DNA of 64,000 nucleotides from Chromobacterium violaceum ATCC 12472 (GCF_000007705.1 NC_005085.1:3853752-3917751); one strand, 5' to 3'; positions 7,407 through 16,811 are shown, numbered from the stretch's first letter. Notes: generated from the letters alone by a model not told the origin. Translations and numbers: made by a program.

Positions 7407-9176
7407 TCAGCGCAGCAGATGCACGCCCTGGTAGAAAACGAAGGACAACGTCCAGGCCAGCAGCACCGACCAGCCGACCGACATCGCGGCGAAGCGCCAG
7501 CTCTTGGACTCGCGGTGCATCGCCGCCACGGTGGACAGGCAGGGCACGTACACCAGCGTGAAGATCAGGAAGCTCATCGCCGACACCCAGTCCAGATGCT
7601 GCACCAGCACCCCGCCCAGCCCGGCCTCGGACACGCCGTAGATCACCGCCAGGCTGCCCAGCAGGATTTCCTTGGCGATGAAGCCGAACAGCAGCGCCAC
7701 CGCCAGCTCGGCGCGTATGCCGATCGGGCTCAGCACCGGCGACAACGCCTCGCCCAGCGCGTAGGCCAGCGTCTTGTCGCCCCCGGCCGGGATGTGGGTC
7801 AGCAGCCAGACCATCACCACGCCGGCCAGGATGAAGGTGGAGGCCAGCCGCAGAAAGGCGCTGACCTCGCCCGCCGCGCGGGTCAGCATGTGGCGCGCGC
7901 CCGGCAGCCGATACGGCGGCACTTCCAGCAGGAAAGCCTCGTCGCCGCGGTAGCGGCGCTTGAACACCCAGGCGGTGACGATGGCGGCGACGAAGGTCAT
8001 CAGGTACAGGCCGGACACCACCCACGGCGCCTGCGCCTTGCTGAACAGGATGCCGGCGAAGAACACCACCACCTGCAGCCGCGCCGAGCACAGCGAGAAC
8101 GGGATCACCAGCATGGTAAGCAGCCGCTGCCTGCGCTCGCGCATCACCCGGGTGCCCATGATGGCCGGCACATTGCAGCCGAAGCCCATCAGCTGCATCA
8201 CGAAGCCGCGGCCGTCCAGTCCCAGCCTCGCCATCATGGCGTCGGTGAGGAAAGCGGCGCGGGCCAGGTAGCCGCTGTCCTCCACCATCGCCATCAGCAC
8301 AAAGAACACGAACAGAATCGGCGCGAAGGTCAGCACCGTGGCCACGCCCTGCCACACGCCGTCCAGCAGCAGGCTCTGCACGATGGCGGGCAAGGAGGAC
8401 ACCGCCGGCGCCAGCGCGCCGTCCTTCACCCAGTCGAGCAGGCCGCCCACCGCGTCCTGCAGCGGCGTGCCGATCTGGTAAGTCAGGTTGAACAGCAGCG
8501 CCATGAAGGCGAAGAACAGCGGCAGGCCCAGCCACGGATGCAGCAGCCAGCGGTCCACCTTTTCGGTCAGCAGCGTCGGCAGCACCGGCGGCAGCCGCCA
8601 GCAGCCCTCCAGCTTGCGGCGGGCCAGATCGATGGCCCGCTGCGCTTCCGGCACCTTGTCCAGTTGCGCGTGCACCGCCGGGCCGGACTGCGCGGCCAGC
8701 CGGTTCAGCGCCTCGCTCAGCCTGGGCCAGCCTTCCATGCGTTTGGCCGACACCAGCGCCACCGGCGCGCCCAGCCGCTCGGCCAGCGCGTCCACATCGA
8801 TGGACACGCCCAGCAGCCTGGCTTCGTCGGCCATGTTCAGCGCCACCAGGCAAGACAGGCCGCTAGCGATCACCTGCAGCGCCAGCGGCAGCTGGCGGTC
8901 CAGCTGGCTGGCGTTGAGCACCAGCACCGCGCCGTCGAACGGCGTGGACAGCAGCACGTCGCGCACCACTGCCTCATCGTCGGTGTAGCCGGTGAGGTCG
9001 TTGACGCCGGGCAGGTCGATCAGCTCCACCATCTTGCCGCCCAGGAGCAGGCGCGAGCTGATCAGCTCCACGGTCAGGCCCGGCCAGTTGCCCACCCGCT
9101 GCGACATGCCGGTCAGGCGGTTGAACAGCGTGGACTTGCCGGTATTGGGCAAGCCTATCAGCGCGAAACGCTTCAT
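7407..9176 (-). CDS. feoB: Ferrous iron transporter FeoB
   Basis: Inner-membrane Fe(II) permease with an N-terminal GTPase. Of 589 aa, the G1 loop is GLPNTGKST at residues 8-16, G3 is DLPGVNDL and G4 is NMAD. A helical spacer follows, then two membrane halves with the FeoB core motifs GFGCNVPAIMGTR and FIAKEILLGSLAVIYG. It is shorter than the roughly 770-aa E. coli FeoB, like neisserial forms. Its ATG overlaps the feoA stop by 4 bp (ATGA), so the two are translationally coupled. No feoC follows. A Fur-like box precedes feoA. Confidence 0.95.
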   Translation of the reverse strand: MKRFALIGLPNTGKSTLFNRLTGMSQRVGNWPGLTVELISSRLLLGGKMVELIDLPGVNDLTGYTDDEAVVRDVLLSTPFDGAVLVLNASQLDRQLPLALQVIASGLSCLVALNMADEARLLGVSIDVDALAERLGAPVALVSAKRMEGWPRLSEALNRLAAQSGPAVHAQLDKVPEAQRAIDLARRKLEGCWRLPPVLPTLLTEKVDRWLLHPWLGLPLFFAFMALLFNLTYQIGTPLQDAVGGLLDWVKDGALAPAVSSLPAIVQSLLLDGVWQGVATVLTFAPILFVFFVLMAMVEDSGYLARAAFLTDAMMARLGLDGRGFVMQLMGFGCNVPAIMGTRVMRERRQRLLTMLVIPFSLCSARLQVVVFFAGILFSKAQAPWVVSGLYLMTFVAAIVTAWVFKRRYRGDEAFLLEVPPYRLPGARHMLTRAAGEVSAFLRLASTFILAGVVMVWLLTHIPAGGDKTLAYALGEALSPVLSPIGIRAELAVALLFGFIAKEILLGSLAVIYGVSEAGLGGVLVQHLDWVSAMSFLIFTLVYVPCLSTVAAMHRESKSWRFAAMSVGWSVLLAWTLSFVFYQGVHLLR

Positions 9177-9403
9177 GCCGCCGCCCTCACCAGGATGCGC
9201 CTGGCCAGGCTGCGGCGCAGCAGGAAGCGGGTGGCGCCCACTTCTAGCAGCAGCGGGCCGCCCCAGGGCGCGGCGCGGCGCAAATGAAAGCGGCAGCCCG
9301 GCACCAGGCCGAAGGCGGCCACGCGGCGAAACGCCTCGTCGTTCAGATCCAGCCGGTCCACGACGCCGCAGGCGCCGGCCGGAAAGCCATCCAATGACTG
9401 CAT
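9173..9403 (-). CDS. feoA: Ferrous iron transport protein FeoA
   Basis: Small cytoplasmic SH3-like (FeoA-domain) partner of FeoB, 76 aa, with the family pattern of a Gly-rich turn (AFGLVPG) followed by a beta-rich tail ending RSLARRILVRAA. The start is the ATG at 9403 after GGGAATTCC. Its stop overlaps the feoB start. Transcription from the adjacent upstream region with a Fur-like box predicts induction under iron limitation. Confidence 0.88.
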   Translation of the reverse strand: MQSLDGFPAGACGVVDRLDLNDEAFRRVAAFGLVPGCRFHLRRAAPWGGPLLLEVGATRFLLRRSLARRILVRAAA

Positions 9404-9414
9404 AGGAATTCCCA

Positions 9415-9433
9415 GATAATGCGAATAGTTTGC
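9415..9433. promoter_or_regulatory. Fur-like box upstream of feoAB
   Basis: GATAATGCGAATAGTTTGC matches the 19-bp Fur consensus at about 13 positions and sits inside a larger inverted repeat TAATGC...GCATTA (9417-9437). It lies 12 bp before the feoA start codon, and a TATACT-like -10 element is next to it on the minus strand. Confidence 0.6.
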
Positions 9434-9638
9434 ATTAGTATATCGAAGCGCTCCGCGCCGGGATGCGGCATATTGCCGCAATCCGCGCGCGGCTTGACTT
9501 CGGTCAAGCCCGCCATCATGCCATACCACGGCATGCTCCGGCCCGCTAGCGGCCGGAGCGCGGATATCAGCCACCCGACATGGCGCTAAGCGGGTAGAAT
9601 CGCAGGCATTGAAATATCGACAAAACGGGCCAACGACT

Positions 9639-10211
9639 ATGAGCATCAAATCGGACAAGTGGATACGGCGGATGGCGGACCAGCACGGCATGATCGAGCC
9701 GTTCGAGGCCAACCAGGTGAAAATGGCCGCCGACGGGCAGAAGCTGATCTCCTACGGCACCTCCAGCTACGGCTACGATATCCGCTGCGCCGACGAGTTC
9801 AAGGTGTTCACCAATATCAACAGCACCATCGTCGACCCGAAGAATTTCGACCCCAACTCCTTCGTCGAAGTCTCCGGCAAGGGCTACTGCATCATCCCGC
9901 CCAACAGCTTCGCGCTGGCGCGCACCGTCGAGTACTTCCGCATCCCGCGCAGCGTGCTGACCGTCTGCCTGGGCAAATCCACCTACGCCCGCTGCGGCAT
10001 CATCGTCAACGTCACCCCCTTCGAGCCGGAATGGGAAGGCTATGTGACGCTGGAGTTCTCCAACACCACGCCGCTGCCGGCCAAGATCTACGCCAACGAA
10101 GGCGTGGCCCAGGTGCTGTTCTTCGAGTCGGACGAGGAGTGCGACGTGTCGTACAAGGACCGCGCCGGCAAGTATCAGGGCCAGGTGGGCGTCACGCTGC
10201 CGCGTCCCTGA
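9639..10211 (+). CDS. dcd: dCTP deaminase
   Basis: Deaminates dCTP to dUTP, feeding dTMP synthesis. It is 190 aa, with [13 protein letters not shown] at the start, YGYDIRC, the active-site region [19 protein letters not shown], the catalytic Glu region [22 protein letters not shown] and [11 protein letters not shown]. All are conserved in the trimeric dUTPase-like fold. The ATG at 9639 matches the family start; the upstream ATG at 9609 is not needed. Monocistronic with a terminator. Confidence 0.96.
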   Translation: MSIKSDKWIRRMADQHGMIEPFEANQVKMAADGQKLISYGTSSYGYDIRCADEFKVFTNINSTIVDPKNFDPNSFVEVSGKGYCIIPPNSFALARTVEYFRIPRSVLTVCLGKSTYARCGIIVNVTPFEPEWEGYVTLEFSNTTPLPAKIYANEGVAQVLFFESDEECDVSYKDRAGKYQGQVGVTLPRP

Positions 10212-10232
10212 GCGCAAGCCGCCCAAGCTGAG

Positions 10233-10259
10233 AAGGGATGGCCGAGGCCATCCCTTTTT
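10233..10259 (+). terminator. Terminator of dcd
   Basis: AAGGGATGGCCGAGGCCATCCCTTTTT: a perfect 10-bp stem with a T-run, 22 bp past the dcd stop. Confidence 0.85.
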
Positions 10260-10481
10260 GTTTGCGCCCCGCGCAAAAGCCGCTCGCATTTTCCGCCATC
10301 TGTTCTAGGCTAAACAAAGGGTTAGCTGACATCCCGGTTGCGCCGACCCTTTGCACAGCAAGCTGTTTCTTCTTGGGGCGTCGCGGTTCCCCCTTGCCGC
10401 TGCGCCCCCTTTTTATGCCCATACGCTTGCCAGCGCCCGCCAACGAAGCCATCATTTTCTTTTCCCAGCTTCCCGCCATTC

Positions 10482-10958
10482 ATGAGCATCTACGACTTCT
10501 CCTTCCGCCGCCTGGACGGCAGCGAACAGGCGATGGCCGACTACCGCGGCAGCGTGCTGCTGCTGGTCAACACCGCCAGCCGCTGCGGCTTCACGTCGCA
10601 ATACGCCGGCCTGGAGGCGCTGCACCGCCGCTTCGGCCCGCAAGGCCTGGCGATCATCGGCTTCCCCTGCAACCAGTTCGGCGCCCAGGAGCCGGGCGAC
10701 GCCGGCGAAATCGGCGCCTTCTGCCAGAAGAACTACGGCGTGGACTTCGCCATGGCCGACAAGGTGGACGTCAACGGCGCGAACGCCCACCCGCTGTGGC
10801 AGTATCTGAAGCGGCAGAAACGCGGCCTGCTCGGGCAGGCGATACGCTGGAACTTCAGCAAATTCCTGGTGGACCGCCAGGGCCGGGTGGTCGCGCGCTT
10901 CGCCCCGTTCACCCGGCCGGAAAAACTGGCCGCCAGGATAGAAGCGCTGCTCAAATGA
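10482..10958 (+). CDS. gpx: Glutathione peroxidase (Cys type)
   Basis: Thiol peroxidase of the GPx/BtuE family, 158 aa, reducing hydroperoxides. The catalytic triad is recognisable: Cys35 in NTASRCGFT (Cys in place of selenocysteine), Gln65 in GFPCNQFG, and the Trp in WNFSKFLVD. Bacterial Cys-type members often use thioredoxin rather than glutathione. The start at 10482 gives the standard MSIYDFSF N-terminus, though the preceding bases show no strong ribosome binding site. It stands alone, between dcd and a convergent small gene. Confidence 0.93.
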   Translation: MSIYDFSFRRLDGSEQAMADYRGSVLLLVNTASRCGFTSQYAGLEALHRRFGPQGLAIIGFPCNQFGAQEPGDAGEIGAFCQKNYGVDFAMADKVDVNGANAHPLWQYLKRQKRGLLGQAIRWNFSKFLVDRQGRVVARFAPFTRPEKLAARIEALLK

Positions 10959-10982
10959 AAAGAGCCGGGCATCGCCCGGCTC
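10957..10982 (-). terminator. Terminator shared at the gpx / small-protein junction
   Basis: GAGCCGGGC...GCCCGGCTC hairpin. On the minus strand it is followed by TTTTC, ending the convergent 11308-11021 gene; its stem begins right after the gpx stop. Confidence 0.65.
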
Positions 10983-11020
10983 CATCGCCGCGTCGTCGCG
11001 GCGCAGCGGAATGATCCCGC

Positions 11021-11308
11021 TCACGCGCACGAATCGATATTGCGCCTGGCGCTCACAGCCAACAGGTCCAGATCGTCGTCCAGGTGCTCCTGGATATCCA
11101 TCAGCGCCGCGCGCAGCACCGCCGCGGCCAGCGCCGCCTGGTCGCCATTGAACACATGGGCCAGCACCCTCAACTCGCGGCACGCGGTGATGTCCAGCGG
11201 CACCTCCAGGGTGCGCACCGCCGTCAGCGCCACATCCGCCGCCTCCTCGGGCTGGGCCGCGCGCTGGGCCTCCAGCTCCGCCAACAAGGTCTTCAAGGCC
11301 AGTCCCAT
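11021..11308 (-). CDS. Hypothetical protein, paralogue of the next gene
   Basis: A 95-aa acidic, probably all-helical protein without a signal peptide or membrane segment. It starts at an ATG after GGGGAGGGC. I recognise no family. It aligns almost end to end with the neighbouring product at 11419-11694: both begin MG, then a short helix, then an ELRVLAHVF / ELQALAAAF helix, then AALMDIQEHLDDD / AAIADAWDALDDG. The two are therefore probably a tandem duplication, transcribed together. The second-half helix pair is loosely reminiscent of small DNA-binding or antitoxin proteins, but no motif proves that. Confidence 0.7.
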   Translation of the reverse strand: MGLALKTLLAELEAQRAAQPEEAADVALTAVRTLEVPLDITACRELRVLAHVFNGDQAALAAAVLRAALMDIQEHLDDDLDLLAVSARRNIDSCA

Positions 11309-11418
11309 TCTGCCCTCCCCGCACTCTCGTTCATCCTCGCCGGGCCAAGCCCGACCCCTGCGGCCACTGCCTCCGCTCGCCAGCCGGCCGCCTGCCTGGC
11401 GAGGGCCATTCCACCGGT

Positions 11419-11694
11419 TCAAGCCGAGCCGTCGTCCAGCAGACGCCGGCAAGCCCGGGTCGCCCTCAGCATCTGGCCATCGTCCAGCGCGTCCCAGGCG
11501 TCGGCGATCGCCGCCCCCAGGAGCCTGCCGGCCATGTCCTCGCTGCTGCTGCCGAAAGCCGCCGCCAACGCCTGCAATTCCAGCGCCCGGTCCGCCGGCA
11601 GCGCCGCCGCCATCCGCCGCGCGGCCCCTTGACCGCCCGGCGCCGCGGCCGCCTCGCCCAGGCCGGCGACCAATCTTTCCATGCTATTGCCCAT
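11419..11694 (-). CDS. Hypothetical protein, paralogue of the preceding gene
   Basis: 91 aa from the ATG at 11694, chosen because GGAGAAGG precedes it and because this start aligns with that of the 11308 paralogue (MGNSMERLVAGL against MGLALKTLLAEL). The frame stays open to an ATG at 11763, which would add 23 residues. No signal peptide, membrane segment or known domain is visible. It lies 110 bp upstream of its paralogue on the same strand. Confidence 0.65.
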   Translation of the reverse strand: MGNSMERLVAGLGEAAAAPGGQGAARRMAAALPADRALELQALAAAFGSSSEDMAGRLLGAAIADAWDALDDGQMLRATRACRRLLDDGSA

Positions 11695-11789
11695 CGCCTT
11701 CTCCATATCCGCTTCCGCGCCTACGGCGCCCGCCGTGATGGCGGCGAAAGACTCTTTGAGCATAGGCCAAAGCCCATCAAAAAACCGCG

Positions 11790-12821
11790 TCAGCCGCGCG
11801 CCTCGAAACCAGCCAGCACGTTAACCACGTTGGTGCCTATCGGCTCCACCGCGTACCCGCCTTCCAGGCAGAACAGCGTCGGCAGCTTCAGCCCCGCCAG
11901 CCGCGCGCCCAGGGTGACGAAGTCGGGGGAGTCGAGCTGGAAGCGCGAGATCGGATCGCCTTGGAACGTGTCCACGCCCAGCGACACCACCAGCGCCTCG
12001 GCGCCGAAACGGGCGATCTGCTCCAGCGCGCAGTCCAGCGCGACGAACCAGGTGCTGACGCAGGACCCGGCCGCCAGCGGGAAATTGAAGTTGTAGCCCA
12101 GCCCCTCTCCTTCGCCCTTTTCGTCGGCGAAGCCGAGGAAGAACGGGTATTCGGTGCGCGGATCGCCATGTATCGACAAAAACAGCACGTCGGCGCGGCG
12201 GTAGAAGATGTCCTGGGTGCCGTTACCGTGATGGTAGTCGACGTCCAGCACCGCCACCTTGCGCATGCCGTGGTCGCGGAGCGCCTGGGCGGCGATGGCG
12301 GCGTTGTTGAGGAAGCAGTAGCCGCCGCAATAGTCGAAGGCCGCGTGATGGCCGGGCGGCCGGGTCAGCGCAAACACCGCGCGCTCGCCGCCGATCAGCC
12401 GGTCGGCCCCGGTCAGCGCGGTGTCGGCGGCCGCGCTCGCCGCCTGCCAGGTTCCGGAAGTGACAGGCGTGCCGCAATCCATCGAGTAATAGCAGAGCTG
12501 GCCTTCCACGTGCTCGGGAATGGCTTCGCGCAGCCGGCGGACCTGCCACATCTTGGGCAGCGCGTCATAGTCGCGCCCCATTTCCGTCCAACGCCGCCAG
12601 GCGGTTTCCAGGAACCTGACATAGCCGGCGTCGTGCACGCGCAAGATGGGGTCCAGCCCGTGGCGGCGCGGATGGATCACGTCGCCGAGCTCGCGGTCGC
12701 GCACGGCGGCCAGCACCATGTCGGCGCGGGACGGGGTTTCGAAACAGGGCTTGAGGGTGCCGTCTATCAGCTCGGCCTGGCCATGCTGCAGACGGTGGGA
12801 ATCGGAGTAGACGGTGAGCAT
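11790..12821 (-). CDS. aphA: Acetylpolyamine amidohydrolase (HDAC family)
   Basis: Zinc-dependent deacetylase of 343 aa, close in length and sequence to the Mycoplana acetylpolyamine amidohydrolase; it would release polyamines from N-acetylated forms. Seen: the His pair RPPGHHAAFDYCGGYCFLNN, the zinc ligands in VAVLDVDYHHGNGTQDIFY, VSLGVDTFQGDPIS with the third zinc Asp, and CLEGGYAVEPIG with the catalytic Tyr. The start MLTVYSDSH at 12821 matches the family; an in-frame ATG at 12860 is less likely. Histones are absent in bacteria, so polyamine or another small acyl-amide is the likely substrate. Confidence 0.92.
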   Translation of the reverse strand: MLTVYSDSHRLQHGQAELIDGTLKPCFETPSRADMVLAAVRDRELGDVIHPRRHGLDPILRVHDAGYVRFLETAWRRWTEMGRDYDALPKMWQVRRLREAIPEHVEGQLCYYSMDCGTPVTSGTWQAASAAADTALTGADRLIGGERAVFALTRPPGHHAAFDYCGGYCFLNNAAIAAQALRDHGMRKVAVLDVDYHHGNGTQDIFYRRADVLFLSIHGDPRTEYPFFLGFADEKGEGEGLGYNFNFPLAAGSCVSTWFVALDCALEQIARFGAEALVVSLGVDTFQGDPISRFQLDSPDFVTLGARLAGLKLPTLFCLEGGYAVEPIGTNVVNVLAGFEARG

Positions 12822-12915
12822 GATGTTTTCCGGCGTGGGAAAACTCCATGCTCCCGCCATGGGCCTGCCGGGTCAAACATTGATGGGCGCGAACTTGCGC
12901 CAGGACAAGCGCCGC

Positions 12916-13323
12916 TCAGGCCACCAGGCCGGACACGTAGTACCAGCGGCCGTCTTCGCGCAGGAAACGGCTGGTTTCATGCATGCGCTCGGCCTTGCCG
13001 CCCACCTTGCAGCGGGCGACGAATTCCACCACGCCTTCGGCATCGCGCTCGCTGCCGGCCTCGCAGCGCTTCACCTCCAGGCCTATCCACTTCACCACGC
13101 CGGCATCTTCGTCCAGATGCAGCGCCTCGGGCCGGGTGGACGGATGCCAGGTGGCCAGCAGGTAATCCTCCAGCCCCAGCGCGTAGGCGCTGTAGCGCGA
13201 GCGCATCAACGCCTGCGCGGTCGGCGCCGGCGAAGCGTCCGGACCGAGGTAGCGGCCGCAGCAGGCGGCCAGCTCGCCGCCGCCGCAGGGGCAGGCGGCC
13301 CTGGCTTGTTTCTTAGACTTCAT
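12916..13323 (-). CDS. YchJ-family SEC-C motif protein
   Basis: A 135-aa UPF0225/YchJ protein. It opens with a Cys-rich motif (CPCGGGELAACCGRYL) typical of the SEC-C-like zinc site and continues with the PTAQALMRSRYSAYALG block and WIGLEV. Function is not established in the family. Its ATG overlaps the TGA of the upstream lipoprotein gene (TGATG), so the two are co-transcribed and probably translationally coupled. Confidence 0.85.
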   Translation of the reverse strand: MKSKKQARAACPCGGGELAACCGRYLGPDASPAPTAQALMRSRYSAYALGLEDYLLATWHPSTRPEALHLDEDAGVVKWIGLEVKRCEAGSERDAEGVVEFVARCKVGGKAERMHETSRFLREDGRWYYVSGLVA

Positions 13324-13787
13324 CAGTACCCCAGCGGCGGCAAGCCGTACAGCTTGAGCAGGAAATTGGTGAACGCGGGATCGGCCGGCTTGGGCGCGTA
13401 CTTGGGCCAGCGCCGCATCCATTCGCGAAGATGGGCTTCCAGCCTGGCGCGGAAGGCGTCGGAGTCGATGCGGCCGGCGTCGCGCTCCGCCGTCAGCTGG
13501 CGATAGACGGCGAAGTTGTCGTTGTCCACCGCGTTGCTGCCGGCGATGCGCAGCCGGGCGGCGTTCAGTTGGTCGGCCGCCGCGGTGCGGGTCAGTTCGC
13601 CCGACTTGACCTTGTCGGCCAGGCGGTTGGCCTCGGCCAGCAGCAGGTCCACCTTGGCGGCGGCGCGCGGCGGCGCCGGACGCGACGAGGCGCCCGAGCC
13701 GGAATGGATGGGCACGCCCAACTGCTGCAGCGCGCTGCACGCTGTCAGCGAGCCCAGCAGGGAGAAAGCGATGAGCTGTCTTTTCAT
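13323..13787 (-). CDS. Hypothetical lipoprotein
   Basis: 154 aa with a lipoprotein signal peptide: MKRQLIAFSLLGSLTACSA, lipobox LTAC with Cys17. A Ser/Pro/Ala-rich linker follows, then a helical body ending KLYGLPPLGY. The mature part (about residues 50-154) is a charged helical domain that I cannot assign to a family. It is probably anchored in the outer membrane, facing the periplasm. It is the first gene of a two-gene unit with the YchJ-family gene. Confidence 0.8.
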   Translation of the reverse strand: MKRQLIAFSLLGSLTACSALQQLGVPIHSGSGASSRPAPPRAAAKVDLLLAEANRLADKVKSGELTRTAAADQLNAARLRIAGSNAVDNDNFAVYRQLTAERDAGRIDSDAFRARLEAHLREWMRRWPKYAPKPADPAFTNFLLKLYGLPPLGY

Positions 13788-13887
13788 GGCGGCCATTGTA
13801 GCCCGCCCTGCCCGCGCGCCGTCAACGGCAAAGGTATTGCGATCGATTGCGCGCGGCGCGGGCCGGCGGGCCGAATCCGGCGACCGC

Positions 13888-14820
13888 TCAGCCAAGATGC
13901 TCGAACAGCACGGTGGACAGGTAACGCTCGCCGAACGACGGGATCACCACTACGATCAGCTTGCCGGCGTTTTCCGGCCGTTTGGCCAGCTGCAGCGCCG
14001 ACCACACCGCCGCGCCGGACGAGATGCCGACCAGGATGCCTTCCTTGGTGGCCACCTCGCGCGCGGTCTGCAGCGCGTCCTCGTTCTTGACGCGGATGAT
14101 CTCGTCGTAAATGCCGGTATTGAGGATGGCTGGCACGAAGCCCGCGCCTATGCCCTGGATCGGGTGCGGGCCCTTGGGGCTGCCGGACAGCACCGCCGAC
14201 GCGTCCGGCTCCACCGCGACGATCTGCACGCCCGGCTTGCGCGCCTTCAACACCTCGCCGACCCCGGTGATGGTGCCGCCGGTGCCGACCCCGGCCACGA
14301 AGATGTCCACCTTGCCGTCGGTGTCGTTCCACACCTCTTCCGCGGTGGTGTGGCGGTGGATTTCCGGGTTGGCCGGGTTTTCAAACTGCTGCGGCATGAA
14401 GTAGGTGTCGGGAAATTCGTCGACCAGCGCCTTCGCCTTGGCGATGGCGCCGCCCATGCCGTCCGGCCCCGGGGTCAGGATCAGTTCGGCGCCGTAGGCC
14501 TTCAACAGCTGGCGGCGCTCCTTGCTCATGGTTTCCGGCATGGTGATCACCAGCTTGTAGCCGCGCGCCGCGCACACCATCGCCAGGCCGATGCCGGTAT
14601 TGCCCGAGGTGGGTTCGACGATGACGGTGTTCGGACCGATCTTGCCGGCTTGCTCCGCCGCGTCCAGCATCGCCACCGCGATGCGGTCCTTGACGCTGTG
14701 CGCCGGATTGAAGAACTCCAGCTTGGCGACGACGGTGGCGCCGACGCCCTCGGTGACGCGGTTGAGCTTGACCAGCGGGGTGTTGCCGATCAGATCGGTG
14801 ATGGTGTTGGCGATGCGCAT
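13888..14820 (-). CDS. cysK: O-acetylserine sulfhydrylase A (cysteine synthase)
   Basis: PLP enzyme forming L-cysteine from O-acetylserine and sulfide, 310 aa. PLP lysine is Lys44 in [11 protein letters not shown]; the substrate loop is [12 protein letters not shown], the phosphate-binding loop [12 protein letters not shown] and the C-terminal Ser loop GISSGAA. The ATG at 14820 follows a GAGGAAT element; the frame extends upstream to 14865 without family similarity. It is separate from the cysHI cluster at 26-29 kb, though both serve sulfur assimilation. Confidence 0.96.
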   Translation of the reverse strand: MRIANTITDLIGNTPLVKLNRVTEGVGATVVAKLEFFNPAHSVKDRIAVAMLDAAEQAGKIGPNTVIVEPTSGNTGIGLAMVCAARGYKLVITMPETMSKERRQLLKAYGAELILTPGPDGMGGAIAKAKALVDEFPDTYFMPQQFENPANPEIHRHTTAEEVWNDTDGKVDIFVAGVGTGGTITGVGEVLKARKPGVQIVAVEPDASAVLSGSPKGPHPIQGIGAGFVPAILNTGIYDEIIRVKNEDALQTAREVATKEGILVGISSGAAVWSALQLAKRPENAGKLIVVVIPSFGERYLSTVLFEHLG

Positions 14821-14987
14821 GATCTTATTCCTCATCCAGCTAAAATGACAATGCCGATATTCCACGGCATCATAATCAATCCGGCGCGGATGACCTAATA
14901 TTGTTTGCTTATATCCAGCAAACCAAACTCCGGCCGCCCTCTCTAAACCGCTTTGTTATAGTCAATGCAAACACAGGCAAGGTTCAT

Positions 14988-15857
14988 ATGCCCACCCAGG
15001 AAACCCTGATTCCGTTGTCCGGCTGGCGCCGCAAGCTGTACATCATCATCTACGAGGCAGACACCCGCGCCGGGCGGATTTTCGACATGGCGCTGATCGT
15101 CGCCATCCTGATCTCCGTCGCCTGCGTGATGCTGGAAAGCGTGTCCTCGATACGCCAGCGCTACGGCACGCTGCTGGCCGTGCTGGACTGGCTGTTCACC
15201 ATCCTGTTCACCATCGAGTACGCGCTGCGGCTGATCTGCGTGCACAAACCGATGCGCTACGTGAAAAGCTTTTTCGGCGTCATCGACCTCCTGTCCATCC
15301 TGCCGCTGTACCTGGGCCTGTTCATCCCGGAAAGCCGCTTTCTGGCCGACATCCGCATCCTCCGTCTGCTCAGGATGTTCCGCATCCTCAAGCTCAGCCG
15401 CCACCTGGGCGAGGCCGCGCAGCTGCAGAAGGCGCTGCTGGCCAGCCGGCGCAAGATCACCGTGTTCCTGGCCACCGTCATCCTGCTGGTGATCGTGCTG
15501 GGCACCCTGATGTACGTGATCGAAGGCCCGGAACACGGCTTCACCAGCATCCCGATCAGCATCTATTGGGCCATCGTCACCCTGACCACGGTCGGTTTCG
15601 GCGACATCACGCCGAAAACGCCGATGGGCCAGGCGCTGGCCAGCCTGGTGATGATCACCGGCTACGGCATCATCGCGGTGCCCACCGGCATCGTCAGCGC
15701 GGAGATCGCCCGCAGCGCGGCGCCGGAGCCCTCCGACAACCGCTCCGCCACCCGGCTGTGTCCGCACTGTTTCAGCGAGGGGCACGACTGGGACGCGCGC
15801 CACTGCAAGCACTGCGGCGGCCAGCTGCCGCGCCCGGCCAAGGGCGAGGTCAGCTAG
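14988..15857 (+). CDS. Voltage-gated-type potassium channel with C-terminal zinc ribbon
   Basis: 289-aa six-helix cation channel. The S1-S4 voltage-sensor-like region contains the S4 segment [17 protein letters not shown] with regularly spaced Arg. The pore loop carries the K+ selectivity filter TTVGFGD and the last helix ends [13 protein letters not shown]. After the membrane part comes a soluble tail with two Cys pairs, CPHC ... CKHCG (about residues 263-281), a predicted zinc ribbon. The start at 14988 follows AAGG. It overlaps the convergent macrodomain gene by 4 bp at the stop codons. Confidence 0.9.
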   Translation: MPTQETLIPLSGWRRKLYIIIYEADTRAGRIFDMALIVAILISVACVMLESVSSIRQRYGTLLAVLDWLFTILFTIEYALRLICVHKPMRYVKSFFGVIDLLSILPLYLGLFIPESRFLADIRILRLLRMFRILKLSRHLGEAAQLQKALLASRRKITVFLATVILLVIVLGTLMYVIEGPEHGFTSIPISIYWAIVTLTTVGFGDITPKTPMGQALASLVMITGYGIIAVPTGIVSAEIARSAAPEPSDNRSATRLCPHCFSEGHDWDARHCKHCGGQLPRPAKGEVS

Positions 15858-16366
15858 GCCTCGAGCGCCCGCTGGTAGGCCCTCAAGGCCAGCGCGTCGA
15901 AGGCCACCAGCCGGACTTCGAGCAAGGGGTGGTCGCAACCAGACAGCCAATGGCGCAGGGTCGTGACCGCCAGCGCGCAAGCCGCCTCCAGCGGATAGCC
16001 ATAAACCCCGCAGCTGATCGCCGGAAACGCGATGCTGGCCACGCCTTGGCGCGCGGCCAGCGCCAGGCTGTTGCGGTAGCAGGCCGCCAACAACGCCGGC
16101 TCGCCGCAGTCCCCGCCCTGCCAGACCGGTCCCACCGTATGGATCACATAACGGGCGGGCAACAGATAGCCTTCGGTCAGCCTAGCCTCCCCGGTGGGAC
16201 AACCACCCAGCCTGCGGCAGGCTTCCAGCAACGCCGGCCCCGCCGCCCGGTGGATGGCGCCGTCCACCCCGCCGCCGCCCAGCAGGCGGCTGTTGGCGGC
16301 ATTGACGATGGCGTCCACCCGCATCCGCGTAATATCGCCCTGCACGCAGCGCAGCAAATCATCCAT
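15854..16366 (-). CDS. ymdB: Macrodomain protein, O-acetyl-ADP-ribose deacetylase type
   Basis: A stand-alone 170-aa macrodomain of the YmdB class, which binds ADP-ribose and hydrolyses O-acetyl-ADP-ribose or ADP-ribosyl esters. Signature blocks: [35 protein letters not shown] (catalytic loop), [10 protein letters not shown] and the second loop [14 protein letters not shown]. The start at 16366 gives the canonical N-terminus. The orthology-based symbol is tentative; the fold assignment is firm. Confidence 0.92.
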   Translation of the reverse strand: MDDLLRCVQGDITRMRVDAIVNAANSRLLGGGGVDGAIHRAAGPALLEACRRLGGCPTGEARLTEGYLLPARYVIHTVGPVWQGGDCGEPALLAACYRNSLALAARQGVASIAFPAISCGVYGYPLEAACALAVTTLRHWLSGCDHPLLEVRLVAFDALALRAYQRALEA

Positions 16367-16811
16367 ATCGCCTCCTCATGTCTCTGAGCTTACGCCCGAT
16401 CACCGGCCGCCAAAAGCCGTCGGGTGGTATCATGACGTCCAGCCTAGGCGCGCAACCGGAATGCATGCGAATGCCATCTGTGCGGCGCGGCGGACACACG
16501 TCCCAGCCCTCAAATAGCAAGCGCTTACTTCAACTGCGGCTCGGACGCAACATGCCATTGGCAAGTCACTCCATTCCACCGGGGCCAGGGAGCCGGCCGC
16601 GCCGGTCTGGGCGGCAAACTGTGGATAACTTTGTTGATAAGCCGGTGAACAGTTGGCTGAAACCCTTGCCGAACCTGGCTTCCGGTGTTTTTTCACGCCG
16701 GGGATTGATTTTCGTAAGATATTGATTTGATTGCATTTTGAATCAGATATCAAACACTACGCAGGTGGGAGGCCGCCTGCGCCCCTTGAATATTTACTCC
16801 AGTGAAGCGCT
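16367..16811. other. Intergenic region upstream of xseA
   Basis: 445 bp without a credible gene; frames here lack ribosome binding sites and family resemblance. It contains one exact match to the DnaA nonamer (TGTGGATAA, 16620-16628) and a loose AT-rich dyad near 16724-16755 (TTGATTTGATT ... AATCAGATATCAA), which might be the xseA promoter area. Confidence 0.5.

Noticed and set aside
16620..16628. Exact DnaA nonamer TGTGGATAA with a similar TTGATAA nearby
   Set aside because: A single box without clustered copies, AT-rich unwinding region or dnaA/dnaN neighbours is expected by chance; not called as an origin.
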